This document shows, in pieces, positions 32,563-41,815 of a stretch of 64,000 nt of DNA (the first letter of the stretch is position 1; each line of letters opens with the position of its first letter). The notes under the pieces are model-generated. The model did no database searches. It was given only the letters and a program-made list of their open reading frames with translations, and was not told the origin of the DNA. Source of the DNA: Terriglobales bacterium (lineage in GTDB: Bacteria; Acidobacteriota; Terriglobia; Terriglobales; Acidobacteriaceae). Location of the stretch: the NCBI GenBank assembly GCA_025934735.1, contig JAICWP010000011.1:62001-126000 (forward strand). The letters run 5' to 3'. The translations under genes and the position numbers were made by a program.

Positions 32563-33168
32563 ATGAAATCCCTTCGATTTGTGCTGCCGGTTATTTTGAT
32601 GTCATTCACAACCTTGGCTTTGGCGCAGTCCGACGCGCCGAAACCGGTTGCGCACTCAGACGCCCACAACTCCTCTGACCAAACCGCGCCCTCGGACGCG
32701 CAGAAGTCTTTCGAGAAGCTGAAAACGCTGGCGGGCTCATGGGTGGGCCAACTGACGACCTTCCCGAAGGAGCCCAGCGTGGACGGCAACTTCGCCCAGT
32801 TTTCGCTGCGCGTGACCTCCATGGGCAATGCGCTAGTTCATGAGTTATCGGTCTCCGGAAGACCCGACCATCCGGTCACCATGTTCTATCTGGACGGGGA
32901 CCGCCTGCTGCTGACGCATTACTGTGACGCCGGCAACCGGCCGCGAATGGCCGGCAAAGTTTCGCCGGACGGAAAAACGTTGGAATTCGATTTTCTCGAT
33001 CTCGCTGGAAGCAATCACTACGGCCACATGCATCATGCAGTGTTCACCTTCATTGATGCCAACCACCACATCGAGGACTGGACATGGATGGCACCTGGGG
33101 ATAAGCCAACCCGAGTGCACTTCGATCTCCAGCGGACAAATGCTGGGAGCGGTGTCTCCGGTAACTGA
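32563..33168 (+). CDS. Secreted hypothetical protein (DUF1579-like layout)
   Basis: A 201-residue protein with a signal peptide (about residues 1-21, ending ALAQ). The mature part contains KTLAGSWVGQL and LTHYCDAGNRPRMAGKVSPDGKTLEFDFLD, a layout like small secreted beta-barrel proteins of the DUF1579/lipocalin-like kind. It is the first gene of the GntR/ABC cassette and lies 18 bp upstream of the regulator. It may sense or bind the compound handled by the transporter (inference). Confidence 0.65.
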   Translation: MKSLRFVLPVILMSFTTLALAQSDAPKPVAHSDAHNSSDQTAPSDAQKSFEKLKTLAGSWVGQLTTFPKEPSVDGNFAQFSLRVTSMGNALVHELSVSGRPDHPVTMFYLDGDRLLLTHYCDAGNRPRMAGKVSPDGKTLEFDFLDLAGSNHYGHMHHAVFTFIDANHHIEDWTWMAPGDKPTRVHFDLQRTNAGSGVSGN

Positions 33169-33186
33169 GCTGATCGGAAAAAACTG

Positions 33187-33606
33187 ATGGACCGTGAGTG
33201 GAACAACAGTCAGCCGATTTACCGCCAGCTTCGCGACCGTGTTGTCGCGATGATACTCGACGGGATTCTGAAGGAGGGCGATCCATTGCCCTCCGTACGC
33301 AATGTCGCAACCGAATACCGGGTTAATCCACTCACGGTCCTCAAGGGCTATCAGCAACTGGTGGAGGAGGACCTTGTCGAGAAGAGGCGGGGTCTCGGCA
33401 TGTTCGTCAAGGCTGGGGCGCGCAGTCTGCTGCTGCAGGGCGAACGCCAGAAGTTTCTTGGCGAGGAATGGCCCAGAGTCTACGCGACCATTCAGCGGCT
33501 CGGCCTCACGGCGGAAGAACTTCTGAATGGTGCCAACCACCAGCTGTCTTCGGATAATGCGCAGTCGCAACCTGCCGAGTCGAATCCCTCAAAGGAGGAG
33601 CGCTGA
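33187..33606 (+). CDS. GntR family regulator, YtrA subfamily
   Basis: A 139-residue repressor: winged helix-turn-helix IYRQLRDRVVAMILDGILKEGDPLPSVRNVATEYRVNPLTVLKGYQQL, then a short C-terminal domain (about 65 residues) typical of YtrA. Such proteins repress adjacent ABC transporter genes and respond to cell-envelope stress. It overlaps no gene and is separated from the ABC ATPase by 4 bp. Confidence 0.9.
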   Translation: MDREWNNSQPIYRQLRDRVVAMILDGILKEGDPLPSVRNVATEYRVNPLTVLKGYQQLVEEDLVEKRRGLGMFVKAGARSLLLQGERQKFLGEEWPRVYATIQRLGLTAEELLNGANHQLSSDNAQSQPAESNPSKEER

Positions 33607-33610
33607 CACC

Positions 33611-34486
33611 ATGGCATGCATAGAAGCCCGCGGCCTGCGCAAGGCCTTCGGTACAACCATCGCGCTGGACGGCCTCGATCTGCGCGTGGAAGAGGGCCAC
33701 ATCCTGGGACTCATCGGTCCCAATGGCGCCGGCAAAACCACCGCGCTCAACGCGATCCTCGGTCTTATCCCATATCAGGGAGAACTGAAGGTGCTCGGCC
33801 GCGAGCCCTGGAAGGAGCGCGATCAGCTCATGCGCGACGTTTGTTTTATTTCCGACGTCGCCGTGCTGCCGCGCTGGATCAGGGTTTCGCAAGTGCTCAA
33901 TTATGTCGCGGGAGTGCATCCCCGCTTCGATCGAACCAAGGCGGAAGGTTTTCTGGCCAAGACCAACATCAGCCGCGACCGCAAGGTCAGGGAATTGTCG
34001 AAGGGCATGGTGACTCAACTGCATCTCGCTCTGGTCATGGCAATCGACGCGAAGTTGCTGGTGCTGGATGAACCGACGCTTGGCCTGGACATTCTGTATC
34101 GCAAGCAGTTCTACGATTCCCTGCTGAACGACTACTTCGATCGCAGCCGCACCATCGTTGTGACGACTCACCAGGTGGAAGAGCTGCAGAACGTGCTTAC
34201 CGACGTCATGTTTATCAATCGCGGCCGCATCGTCCTCAATCGCAGCATGGAAGAACTAGAGTCTCGCTATGCGGAAGTCACCGTCAGCCCCGAACAGGTT
34301 GCCGCGGCGCGGGCGCTCAAACCTATCCGGGAGCGCCAGGTGTTCGGCCGCACCCTCCTGCTGTTCGATGGCGTAGAGCGTCAGCAACTGGCCGCGATGG
34401 GCGAGGTACGCACGCCCACCATCGCTGACTTGTTCGTTGCCGTTGTCGGCCCAACAGGCCGGCCGGGCGTAAGGAGCACCCAATGA
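33611..34486 (+). CDS. ABC transporter ATPase (YtrB-like)
   Basis: A 291-residue ATPase: Walker [11 protein letters not shown]-loop region, signature ELSKGMVTQLHLALVMA (degenerate), Walker B LLVLDEPTLGLDI, H-loop VTTHQVEE. ATG 33611 follows GGAGG (33595-33599). Its stop overlaps the next gene's start by 4 bp. It belongs to the GntR-ABC cassette at 32563-35412, probably a drug or peptide efflux system. Confidence 0.9.
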   Translation: MACIEARGLRKAFGTTIALDGLDLRVEEGHILGLIGPNGAGKTTALNAILGLIPYQGELKVLGREPWKERDQLMRDVCFISDVAVLPRWIRVSQVLNYVAGVHPRFDRTKAEGFLAKTNISRDRKVRELSKGMVTQLHLALVMAIDAKLLVLDEPTLGLDILYRKQFYDSLLNDYFDRSRTIVVTTHQVEELQNVLTDVMFINRGRIVLNRSMEELESRYAEVTVSPEQVAAARALKPIRERQVFGRTLLLFDGVERQQLAAMGEVRTPTIADLFVAVVGPTGRPGVRSTQ

Positions 34487-35412
34487 ATACTCCATCAAAT
34501 GTTATGGCGGAATCGCAGTTGCGGTCGGAGGCAGTGGCACCAGGGGAGACCTCGGCGGCGGGGCGCATGTACTGGTCGGTGCGACGCGAGCTCTGGGAGA
34601 ACCGTTCCATCTATCTCGCGCCGCTGTCTGTCGCCGCCCTTTTCCTGGCCGGCTTCTTCATCGGCCTTATCCATCTGCCGGAGAGGATGCGTGCCGCGGC
34701 CGCTCTCAGTCCCATGCAGCAGCATGCGGCCATCGGGCAGCCGTATGTGCTCGTCGCACTCATGCTGATGGCCATCGATCTTGTGGTCGCGCTGTTCTAT
34801 TGCCTCGACGCGCTGTATGGGGAGCGCCGCGATCGTAGCGTTCTTTTCTGGAAGTCGCTGCCGGTGTCAGATCTCACGACCGTGCTGGCGAAAACGAGTA
34901 TTCCAATCCTGGTGCTCCCGCTGGTGACATTCGCGGTTACCGTGGCGACGCATTTCATCATGCTGCTGGTGAGCAGCGCCGTCCTCGCGGGCAGCAACAT
35001 GAGCGTCGCAACATTGTGGGCCAACGTGCCATTCTTCAGGACGTCGGCAATAAATCTCTTTCACTTGGTCGTGTTCCACGGCATCTGGTACGCGCCGTTC
35101 TACGGATGGCTGCTGATGGTGTCGGCCTGGGCGAAGCGCGCCCCATTTCTCTGGGCCACTTTACCGCCGGTGGCGATTGGTACCGTCGAGAAGCTTGCTT
35201 TCAACACCTCGCACTTCGCCACGATGGTGAAGTACCGCTTAATGGGCGGCCCGGAATCCGCCGCGCCCGCGGGCAGGATGACAATGGACATGCTGGCGCC
35301 GCACCACCTGGGGCAATTTCTCACAAGCCCAGGTCTATGGATCGGCCTAGCCATCACTGCAGCGTTCTTGTTCGCGGCAGTGCGCCTGCGCCGCAATCAA
35401 GCGCCGATCTGA
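34483..35412 (+). CDS. ABC transporter permease of the GntR cassette
   Basis: A 309-residue membrane protein with about six hydrophobic segments (first near residues 41-63, last near 285-302). It overlaps the ATPase gene by 4 bp, so it is the cognate membrane subunit. The ALYGERRDRSVLFWKSLPVSD segment is characteristic of ABC-2-type permeases of this sort. Substrate unknown. Confidence 0.85.
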   Translation: MNTPSNVMAESQLRSEAVAPGETSAAGRMYWSVRRELWENRSIYLAPLSVAALFLAGFFIGLIHLPERMRAAAALSPMQQHAAIGQPYVLVALMLMAIDLVVALFYCLDALYGERRDRSVLFWKSLPVSDLTTVLAKTSIPILVLPLVTFAVTVATHFIMLLVSSAVLAGSNMSVATLWANVPFFRTSAINLFHLVVFHGIWYAPFYGWLLMVSAWAKRAPFLWATLPPVAIGTVEKLAFNTSHFATMVKYRLMGGPESAAPAGRMTMDMLAPHHLGQFLTSPGLWIGLAITAAFLFAAVRLRRNQAPI

Positions 35413-35522
35413 GTTGGAATGCAGGATTCAATCCGCCGCGATAAAGAGAAACGAGCATGAGCACGGCCTAGCGGAACTCCAGGAAAGGGCATTGGTTGCT
35501 GCATCTTGCGGCGGGACAGTGG

Positions 35523-36227
35523 TTACGGCTTTGTCCTCTCCCCGAAGATCGCTGTTCCCACGCGCACGCACGTCGAGCCCTCCTCGATGGCGATTTCGAA
35601 ATCGTGGGACATGCCCATGGAGAGCACGTCGAACCGCAGGCTGGGGAGATGACGGGCCGCGATCTGGTCGCGCAGTTCGCGCAATTTCCGGAAGTAGGGC
35701 CGTGCCTGCTGCGGGTCCTCGGTAAAGGGTGGGATGGTCATTAGCCCGCGGAACTCGAGCCCTTCCAGCCGTGGCGCGGCCGTGAGCAGCCGTTCTAGTT
35801 CGTCCGAGTCTAGGGCAATTCCGCTCTTGGCCGCTTCGCCGCCCACCTTGATTTCGATCAGCACAGGCAGGCGCTTGTTCGCCTTCTCCGCCGCCGCGTT
35901 CAATCTTTCCGCCAGCCGCAGAGAGTCCACGGAGTCCACGGCGCCAAACAGTTCCGCCGCTTTGGCCGCCTTGTTGCTCTGCAGATGTCCGATCAGGTGC
36001 CATTCCGCGCTCACCAGGTCGCCGAGGGCGCCCGCCTTTTCGGCAAACTCCTGCACCCGGTTTTCGCCGAAGAGCTGCTGGCCGGAGTCGTAGGCCTCGC
36101 GGATCGCTTGCGCAGGGAACGTCTTGCTGACCGCCATCAGGGCGACCTGTTCCGGCCGGCGCCCCGCCCGGTTCGCCGCCGCTGCAATTCGCTCCCGCAC
36201 TTCAGCAATGTTGTTCGCGATTGACAT
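35523..36227 (-). CDS. yggS: PLP homeostasis protein, YggS family
   Basis: A 234-residue PLP-binding protein without known catalytic activity that controls vitamin B6 and amino-acid balance. The PLP lysine is in VALMAVSKTFPAQAIREAY. Other conserved parts are LFGENRVQEF, WHLIGHLQSNK and SMGMSHDFEIAIEEGSTCVRVGTAIFGER. ATG 36227 (MSIANNIAEV) is chosen; the frame opens 11 codons earlier. Confidence 0.93.
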   Translation of the reverse strand: MSIANNIAEVRERIAAAANRAGRRPEQVALMAVSKTFPAQAIREAYDSGQQLFGENRVQEFAEKAGALGDLVSAEWHLIGHLQSNKAAKAAELFGAVDSVDSLRLAERLNAAAEKANKRLPVLIEIKVGGEAAKSGIALDSDELERLLTAAPRLEGLEFRGLMTIPPFTEDPQQARPYFRKLRELRDQIAARHLPSLRFDVLSMGMSHDFEIAIEEGSTCVRVGTAIFGERTKP

Positions 36228-36261
36228 CAAAAACTCTTCGGGTGCACCGAAGATATTCACT

Positions 36262-36292
36262 GGCTAGATGCCAAATGCCAATTGCTAAGCGC
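36262..36292. repeat. Heptad array between yggS and the OPT gene
   Basis: GATGCCA/AATGCCA/ATTGCTA/AGCGCTT units at 36266-36293. Confidence 0.55.
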
Positions 36293-36324
36293 TTTTTCCT
36301 TCGCCCTCTCCGGTGAAAGAGACC

Positions 36325-38379
36325 TCACATGATGGCGGTTGGCGGCGCCGGATCTTCCGGACGACCGGCGTTGGCAAGCGGCACCTTGACCATGACCGCA
36401 ATCAGAATGGCCAGACCAATCAGCCCGGAAATCCAGTGCGGGTTGGCGAAAATCTGTGGCAGCGAGTGCCCCGATCCCACAATTCCGGCGATCACCAGAC
36501 CGCACAACGCTTCGCCGGCAATTAAGCCGGAAGCGGTGAGCACGCCGGCGTTGTCCACCCGAGCCTTTTGCGCGTCATTCAAGCCACGACGGTCGCGCAT
36601 GCGGTCCGTAACCCAGCGAATCACGCCGCCCACAAAGATGGCAAACGTGGTTTCCAGCGGCAGGTACATGCCGACGGCGAACAGCATGGGGCTGCGCACT
36701 TCAATCAGGATCATGGCAAAGCCCATCAGAATTCCGACCACTACCAGCGGCCAAGCCATGTTGCCGCCCACGATGCCCTGGGCCAGCATGGCCATCAGCC
36801 CGGCTTGTGGCGCGGGCAGGGCCGCGCTGCCGAAGTGGTACGCCTTGTCCAGGATCATTAGAGGGAAGAACAAAACCAGGCCGGAAACGACAACGCCGAA
36901 CATGTCGCCAATCTGCATCTTGGCGGGCGTGCCGCCCAGAATGTGGCCTACTTTCAAATCCTGCAGCATTTCGCCGGCAACGGCGGAGGAAACGCAAACC
37001 ACCGCCGCGACCCCCAGCACAGCAGCCACTCCGCCCACGCCGGAAACGCCCAGTGCCACCATGAGCAGCGCCGCCACCACCAGCGTGCACAGGGTTAGGC
37101 CCGACACAGGATTATTCGAAGAGCCAATCAATCCCACGAGGTTGCCGGAAACGGCAGCGAAAAAGAACCCGAGGATCACCATGACCAGCGCGGCCACCAC
37201 CGCCCCGCCCACCACTTTCGACAGCGTCAGATTGCCCGCGCCCACGATAAAGAAGTAGTAAAGGGCAATCATGGCCAGCAGCACCACGCCAACCCCGGCA
37301 AACACAATCTTGGCGTTCAGGTCGCGCTCGGTGCGGTCGGTAACTTCATGGGCAGCGGCCGATTTTTTTAAATCTGAAACGGCGCGCGCCATCCCCGCCC
37401 CTAACTGTTTGCGCATGCGGAACAGGGTGAAGCCGGCGCCCACCAGCATGCCTCCCACCGCGATGGGGCGCACGATGGAGTACCAGACCGCTCCCGCAAT
37501 TCCGCCCCAGTAGCCCATGGCGTTGCTCCCCGCGGGCATGGGCAGGTTGGGACCAAGAAAATAAATTAGGAGCGGCACCAGCAGTCCCCACGCCACTACG
37601 CCGCCGGCAAAGTTCAAGGCGGCCAAACGCGGGCCGATGATGTAGCCCACGCCCAGGTAGGCAGGGCTGATGGCCGGCGAAGTAAACGTGGTCATGCCGC
37701 CGGTGGCCACGGTGGGCGCGGTGGAGCTGCCGCCTATCTTCAAACCCCTGGCCATGGAAGGAATCTTCACCAGTAATTGCCGCGTGTACCAGAAGAGGTT
37801 GACCTGCGAGAGGAAGTACATGAGCGCGCCGAAGCCCATGTTGGCGAAAAGAACCTTGGCAGCCCGCGCCCCCTGCTGGCCCGCTTTGTGAATTTCCGAA
37901 GCGGCCACAGATTCAGGAAAGGGAAGCTCGGGGTCCTCCACCATCACCCGGCGCAGCAGCGTGACGAACAGAATGCCCAGTGTGCCGCCGATGATCATCA
38001 GCGCCACCGATTGCCAGTACTTGCCGGCCAGGCCCGGCCACAGGCCGGCCAGCACGAATGCGGGGATGGTGAACACCGCGCCTGCCGCCACCGATTCGCC
38101 AATCGAGCCGATGGTCCGCGCGATATTCTCTTCCAGCACCGATCCTTTCAGCAGGCGCAACACCGCCATTCCGATCACGGCGGCGGGATAGGTGGCGGCA
38201 ATGGTCATGCCCGCGCGCAGTCCCAGGTAGGCATTGGCCGAGCCCAGGATCGCGGTCATGATCATGCCCAGAATCAGGGCGCGCAGGGAGAATTCGCGCA
38301 TCTGCATGCTGGGCGGAACGAAAGGCTGGTGCTTCTTCTTGCCACCCAGCGATGGGGAAACAGTGGTGTTGGCGCTCAT
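36325..38379 (-). CDS. OPT family oligopeptide/metal-complex transporter
   Basis: A 684-residue transporter with roughly 15-16 hydrophobic segments, starting with a polar N-terminus and the conserved EFSLRALILGMIMTAILGSANAYLGLRAGMTIAATYPAAVI. Bacterial OPT members move small peptides or siderophore-metal complexes; the substrate is unknown here. Single gene, no partner. Length fits the bacterial OPT branch. Confidence 0.9.
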   Translation of the reverse strand: MSANTTVSPSLGGKKKHQPFVPPSMQMREFSLRALILGMIMTAILGSANAYLGLRAGMTIAATYPAAVIGMAVLRLLKGSVLEENIARTIGSIGESVAAGAVFTIPAFVLAGLWPGLAGKYWQSVALMIIGGTLGILFVTLLRRVMVEDPELPFPESVAASEIHKAGQQGARAAKVLFANMGFGALMYFLSQVNLFWYTRQLLVKIPSMARGLKIGGSSTAPTVATGGMTTFTSPAISPAYLGVGYIIGPRLAALNFAGGVVAWGLLVPLLIYFLGPNLPMPAGSNAMGYWGGIAGAVWYSIVRPIAVGGMLVGAGFTLFRMRKQLGAGMARAVSDLKKSAAAHEVTDRTERDLNAKIVFAGVGVVLLAMIALYYFFIVGAGNLTLSKVVGGAVVAALVMVILGFFFAAVSGNLVGLIGSSNNPVSGLTLCTLVVAALLMVALGVSGVGGVAAVLGVAAVVCVSSAVAGEMLQDLKVGHILGGTPAKMQIGDMFGVVVSGLVLFFPLMILDKAYHFGSAALPAPQAGLMAMLAQGIVGGNMAWPLVVVGILMGFAMILIEVRSPMLFAVGMYLPLETTFAIFVGGVIRWVTDRMRDRRGLNDAQKARVDNAGVLTASGLIAGEALCGLVIAGIVGSGHSLPQIFANPHWISGLIGLAILIAVMVKVPLANAGRPEDPAPPTAIM

Positions 38380-38824
38380 AGAAACTCCTCGCGACTAGCT
38401 GACACGCGAACCGGGAAGACCGCGCAACTTAGCATGGCGGGTAGCTTGCCTACAAGGGCAAGTGTCACGCCTAGGTTATCAGGAACTCATTGGGAGCAGT
38501 CCCTCGCCACGCACCAGGCTACAACTACGTTCTAGCCCGCGATTGTGACCTCATGGCAGGTTTCGACTAGGTATGCTGGCGAGCATGAATAAGAGTCGGA
38601 GGCGAGGGTAACCCGCAGTGCATACCCATGGTGCTTCCACCTTGGTAACGGGATTGCGGCGTTGCGAATGCTCCAGCAACATCGGTATACTGAGCCTGCA
38701 GCGTCCGGAGTGGACTGGTTGAGCTGTATCCGGGCTGGGGAGGGTCGTCTTCAGCAGTAGCGGAGACCTAACTCGGGCTACCAGGGCTGAGTCCTCAGGA
38801 AGTAAGTTCTCGCTTATTTCCCTA
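38380..38824. other. Intergenic region upstream of comF and the OPT gene
   Basis: A 445-bp gap between divergent genes. It contains a small hairpin CTTGCC-TACAA-GGGCAAG near 38447-38464. I see no convincing ORF, promoter or RNA. Confidence 0.4.
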
Positions 38825-39670
38825 TTGGGTGCGGCCGCCGAAAGTCTGTTCGCCACACTGTTCCCCGGCAATTGTCGTCTTTGCAGCGCTCCCCTCATCA
38901 GAATTACCCGCCTTCCTGTATGCGAGTCTTGTCTTTCTGCCCTGCGCCCCATTGATGGCCTGGTATGTGGTATTTGCGGGGAGCGGTTGGCCAGTCGCTA
39001 CACAGTTGAAGAAGGCATGGCCCGCTGCGGCGCCTGCCAGCGACTGGAGCCCATGTTTGCCCGAGCAGCCGCTTACGGCAGCTACGAAGGCGGCCTGCGG
39101 GAACTGATTCACCTGCTGAAATACGAGCAGGTCCGTCCCAGCGCCAGCGTATTAGGCCGCATGTTGGGCGAAGCCATGGCCATGCTGAACCCCTTATTCA
39201 GTCAGATTTCACCGCTGGTCATTCCTGTGCCATTGCACGCCGCCAAACTGCGCCAGCGTGGTTTCAACCAGTCAGAATTAATTGCGAGGGCGGCTTTGAA
39301 GGCGCCAGCCTTGGCTGGTATTTCCCTGGCGTTGCACACCTCTGTGCTGGAGCGTGCGCGGGCCACCGTTTCGCAAACCGGACTGACCCGCCACCAGCGC
39401 CGGGAGAACATTCGCGGCGCATTTCGCGTCTTGCGTCCAGAAGAAGTCGCCGGGCGTGACGTCCTGCTGGTAGATGATGTTTTCACCACCGGGACCACGG
39501 TTTCCGAGTGCGCCCGGGTGCTGCGCAAAGCCGGGGCGCAGCGGGTGTGGGTGGCCACTGTGGCGCGTGTGCTGCGGCCAGAAGCCAGCTTTGCTGTTCC
39601 GGAAATTGCATCTGAAGAAGTAGAGGAAGAGTGCTCGCTGGAGCCGCGAGCCATGGCGGCCACCGTCTGA
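38825..39670 (+). CDS. comF: ComF family protein (phosphoribosyltransferase fold)
   Basis: A 281-residue protein linked to natural transformation. The N-terminal double zinc finger shows [29 protein letters not shown]. The C-terminal PRTase domain has [22 protein letters not shown] and the PRPP motif [13 protein letters not shown]. It starts at TTG 38825; no better start is in frame nearby. The C-terminal tail is slightly longer than usual. Confidence 0.88.
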   Translation: MGAAAESLFATLFPGNCRLCSAPLIRITRLPVCESCLSALRPIDGLVCGICGERLASRYTVEEGMARCGACQRLEPMFARAAAYGSYEGGLRELIHLLKYEQVRPSASVLGRMLGEAMAMLNPLFSQISPLVIPVPLHAAKLRQRGFNQSELIARAALKAPALAGISLALHTSVLERARATVSQTGLTRHQRRENIRGAFRVLRPEEVAGRDVLLVDDVFTTGTTVSECARVLRKAGAQRVWVATVARVLRPEASFAVPEIASEEVEEECSLEPRAMAATV

Positions 39671-39678
39671 ATTCAGCT

Positions 39679-40284
39679 ATGTCTCTGGAGATGAACAGTT
39701 CGATGGGAATGCCGGGCCGGGAGGTGCTGCATCCCGCCCTGCAGGCCGCGCACAATCAGGGGGACGGCCACTCCATGCACGCTCCCGTGCTGGTGCTGAA
39801 TGCCTCCTATGAGCCCATCAATGTTTGCGCCGCACGCCGCGCTATCGTGCTGGTTCTGAAAGGAGTGGCCATGGCGGAAGAGGAGAACGGCCATTACCTG
39901 CATGCCGCGCGCTTTGCCGTCCGCGTGCCCTCGGTAATCCGCCTGCTGGAATACCGCCGCATTCCCCACCAGAGCCGCGCGCTCTCCCGCAAGAACATTC
40001 TTTTGCGCGACCGCAACAGTTGCCAATATTGCGGGACCATCCTGCCGGCCGGCGAACTGACACTGGATCACGTCGTGCCCCGCTCCCGCGGCGGAACTTC
40101 TTCCTGGGAAAACCTGGTCACCTGCTGCCACACCTGCAACCGGCGTAAGGGCAATCAACTGCCCGGCGAAGCCAAGATGAAGCTGATGCGCGAGCCGCGC
40201 GCTTTCAACCTCCACACCAGCCGCCACATCATGCGCCTGATGGGGCACTCCGATGCCAAGTGGCGGAAATACCTGTTTTATTGA
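39679..40284 (+). CDS. HNH endonuclease family protein
   Basis: A 201-residue protein. The family core begins [20 protein letters not shown] (ATG 39775) and continues with [57 protein letters not shown]: an HNH motif with two CxxC pairs. The start at 39679 gives a 32-residue extension; 39775 is the usual family start and may be correct. The role is unknown (DNA repair or restriction-like). It follows comF by 8 bp. Confidence 0.85.
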   Translation: MSLEMNSSMGMPGREVLHPALQAAHNQGDGHSMHAPVLVLNASYEPINVCAARRAIVLVLKGVAMAEEENGHYLHAARFAVRVPSVIRLLEYRRIPHQSRALSRKNILLRDRNSCQYCGTILPAGELTLDHVVPRSRGGTSSWENLVTCCHTCNRRKGNQLPGEAKMKLMREPRAFNLHTSRHIMRLMGHSDAKWRKYLFY

Positions 40285-40674
40285 CACTTTGAGGATTTCC
40301 TTGGCGATTTAAACCCTTCTCCTAAGATAGATAGCGGATCTGATTAGGAGGCACTCGTCATCCCTCGACCTGGCAATCAGCAATCCAGGAACAAACCCTA
40401 ACCCTCGGCCTGCCCAAGGTATCCCTCCTGGTACCACATACGGGAATTCTGCCGTGCGGCCCTGCCCTCTCGGATTGCAATCCCCTGTATTTTCAAGCAC
40501 ATAAAATAGGGTACTAGCCCAGCGGCTGGAACCCAAACTGCACCACAGCAGAAGTCACATTGCTGCCGCAACCGCGCAGGATTCCCAGGGGCGGTGGCGG
40601 GCACATCCAGCCAGCGGCCTATTCGGCCGGCAAGTGGCCAGAACCAGCGAACATTTAGGATAGCCGGAGAGACG
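40285..40674. other. Intergenic region upstream of the kinase-fold gene
   Basis: A 390-bp gap. It has an AT-rich patch near 40490-40510 and no clear ORF, terminator or RNA. The first 100 bp have no terminator for the upstream gene. Confidence 0.35.
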
Positions 40675-41694
40675 ATGCCTGAAAGTGTAATGGACCAAAT
40701 AGTTTCAGAATTGCGGGCCAATGGAGGGCAGTACTATCCCGAGCGGGGAACACCCCGCAGCGTCCGCGTGGTGGGACATACGCCCAAGCCGGACCATTAC
40801 ATCTACGACATGGTGATTGATTTCGCCGACGGCAGCGAACGCGTGGCGGCCAAGGTGTATCGAGCCAATCGCTGCGGCACCAAGACTGCGCACGGCATGG
40901 CGAAACAGGAATACGGCAACCTGGAGCGCGTGTACCAGGCGTTTCAGAAAAAGAAGCTGAGCGGCGTACCCCGCCCGGTGGGTGACTTCACCGCGATGGG
41001 AGCCGTGGTAGCAGAAAAGTTCAGCGGGTTTCCTCTCCAGTCGCTGATCATGAAAGCGGCGCTGCTGCCCGGCTATGCCGATGGCGCCATCCTGAAGGCG
41101 GCGGCTCGCAAAACGGGCGAATGGCTGCGCGGCTACCATCGCGCGGTGGCCGACGGTGCGGCCGCGCTGGACACTTCCTGCCTGATCACGGAACTGGAAA
41201 AACTATGCGAAAAGTGCCGCGGCGAGGGTCTGGACGATAGCTCCATCCGAACCATCATTGCCGGATCGCGGGGAGCCCTGGCGCGCGCCCGCAAATCCCT
41301 GCCCTGCTCCGCTGTGCTCAACGACTTCACTCCCCTGAATGTGATTGTGGGCGAGCAGGGAGTGGGCATCGCCGACTTCGCCAAGATGGCGCCCCATGGC
41401 ATGTCGTTCAACGACGTAGCCAATTTCCTGGCGGCCGTGGAGGCGTTGGAGAAATATCCCTTCTGCAACCGAGCCATCACCGGCCAGGTACAGCAGGAAT
41501 TCCTGGACGCTTACGGCATCAGTTCGGCGGAGATGGGAGTGCTGCGGGTGATGAAAATGCGCGCCCTGCTCAGCATGTTCGCTCAGGGACGCCGGGGCAA
41601 GGAAAGCGCCCTGCGCAAGAAAGTGATGTGGGCCACGGTAATGAAGCGTTTCATCCAGCAGGCGGCGGAGCGCTCGCTGGCGCCAGCAGCGTAG
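40675..41694 (+). CDS. APH-like phosphotransferase-fold protein
   Basis: A 339-residue cytoplasmic protein with kinase-fold features: the N-lobe (VAAKVYRANRCGTKTAHGMAKQEYGNLERV, with Lys and Glu) and a catalytic loop AVLNDFTPLNVIVGEQGVGIADF. The Asp-x5-Asn-x-x and the later Asp of the APH/choline kinase family are visible, but the usual His of HxDxxxxN is Asn-Asp here. The substrate is unknown; LPS core kinases and aminoglycoside kinases share this fold. ATG 40675 is chosen; the frame opens 27 codons earlier. Confidence 0.65.
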   Translation: MPESVMDQIVSELRANGGQYYPERGTPRSVRVVGHTPKPDHYIYDMVIDFADGSERVAAKVYRANRCGTKTAHGMAKQEYGNLERVYQAFQKKKLSGVPRPVGDFTAMGAVVAEKFSGFPLQSLIMKAALLPGYADGAILKAAARKTGEWLRGYHRAVADGAAALDTSCLITELEKLCEKCRGEGLDDSSIRTIIAGSRGALARARKSLPCSAVLNDFTPLNVIVGEQGVGIADFAKMAPHGMSFNDVANFLAAVEALEKYPFCNRAITGQVQQEFLDAYGISSAEMGVLRVMKMRALLSMFAQGRRGKESALRKKVMWATVMKRFIQQAAERSLAPAA

Positions 41695-41754
41695 CAGCAG
41701 TTCCCCATGCCCAGTTGTCAGCCCCCGGCAGCCACGTTTCAAAAGTGTGTTCGG

Positions 41755-41778
41755 AAGGCACGGCTTCAGCCGTGCCTT
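41755..41778. repeat. Perfect 10-bp-stem palindrome with TTCA loop
   Basis: AAGGCACGGC-TTCA-GCCGTGCCTT at 41755-41778. It lies between two convergent genes and may also act as a weak terminator. Confidence 0.6.
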
Positions 41779-41815
41779 GCGGCCAGGTACCGGGCACCGT
41801 TACTCATAACTACAC

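Noticed and set aside
38551-38952. ORF of 133 codons on the minus strand upstream of comF
   Set aside because: It overlaps the start of comF, has no protein-like features and an irregular composition; probably chance.
40398-40721. ORF of 107 codons on the minus strand before the kinase-fold gene
   Set aside because: It covers non-coding DNA and the start of the gene on the other strand; no homology is recognised and the composition is irregular.
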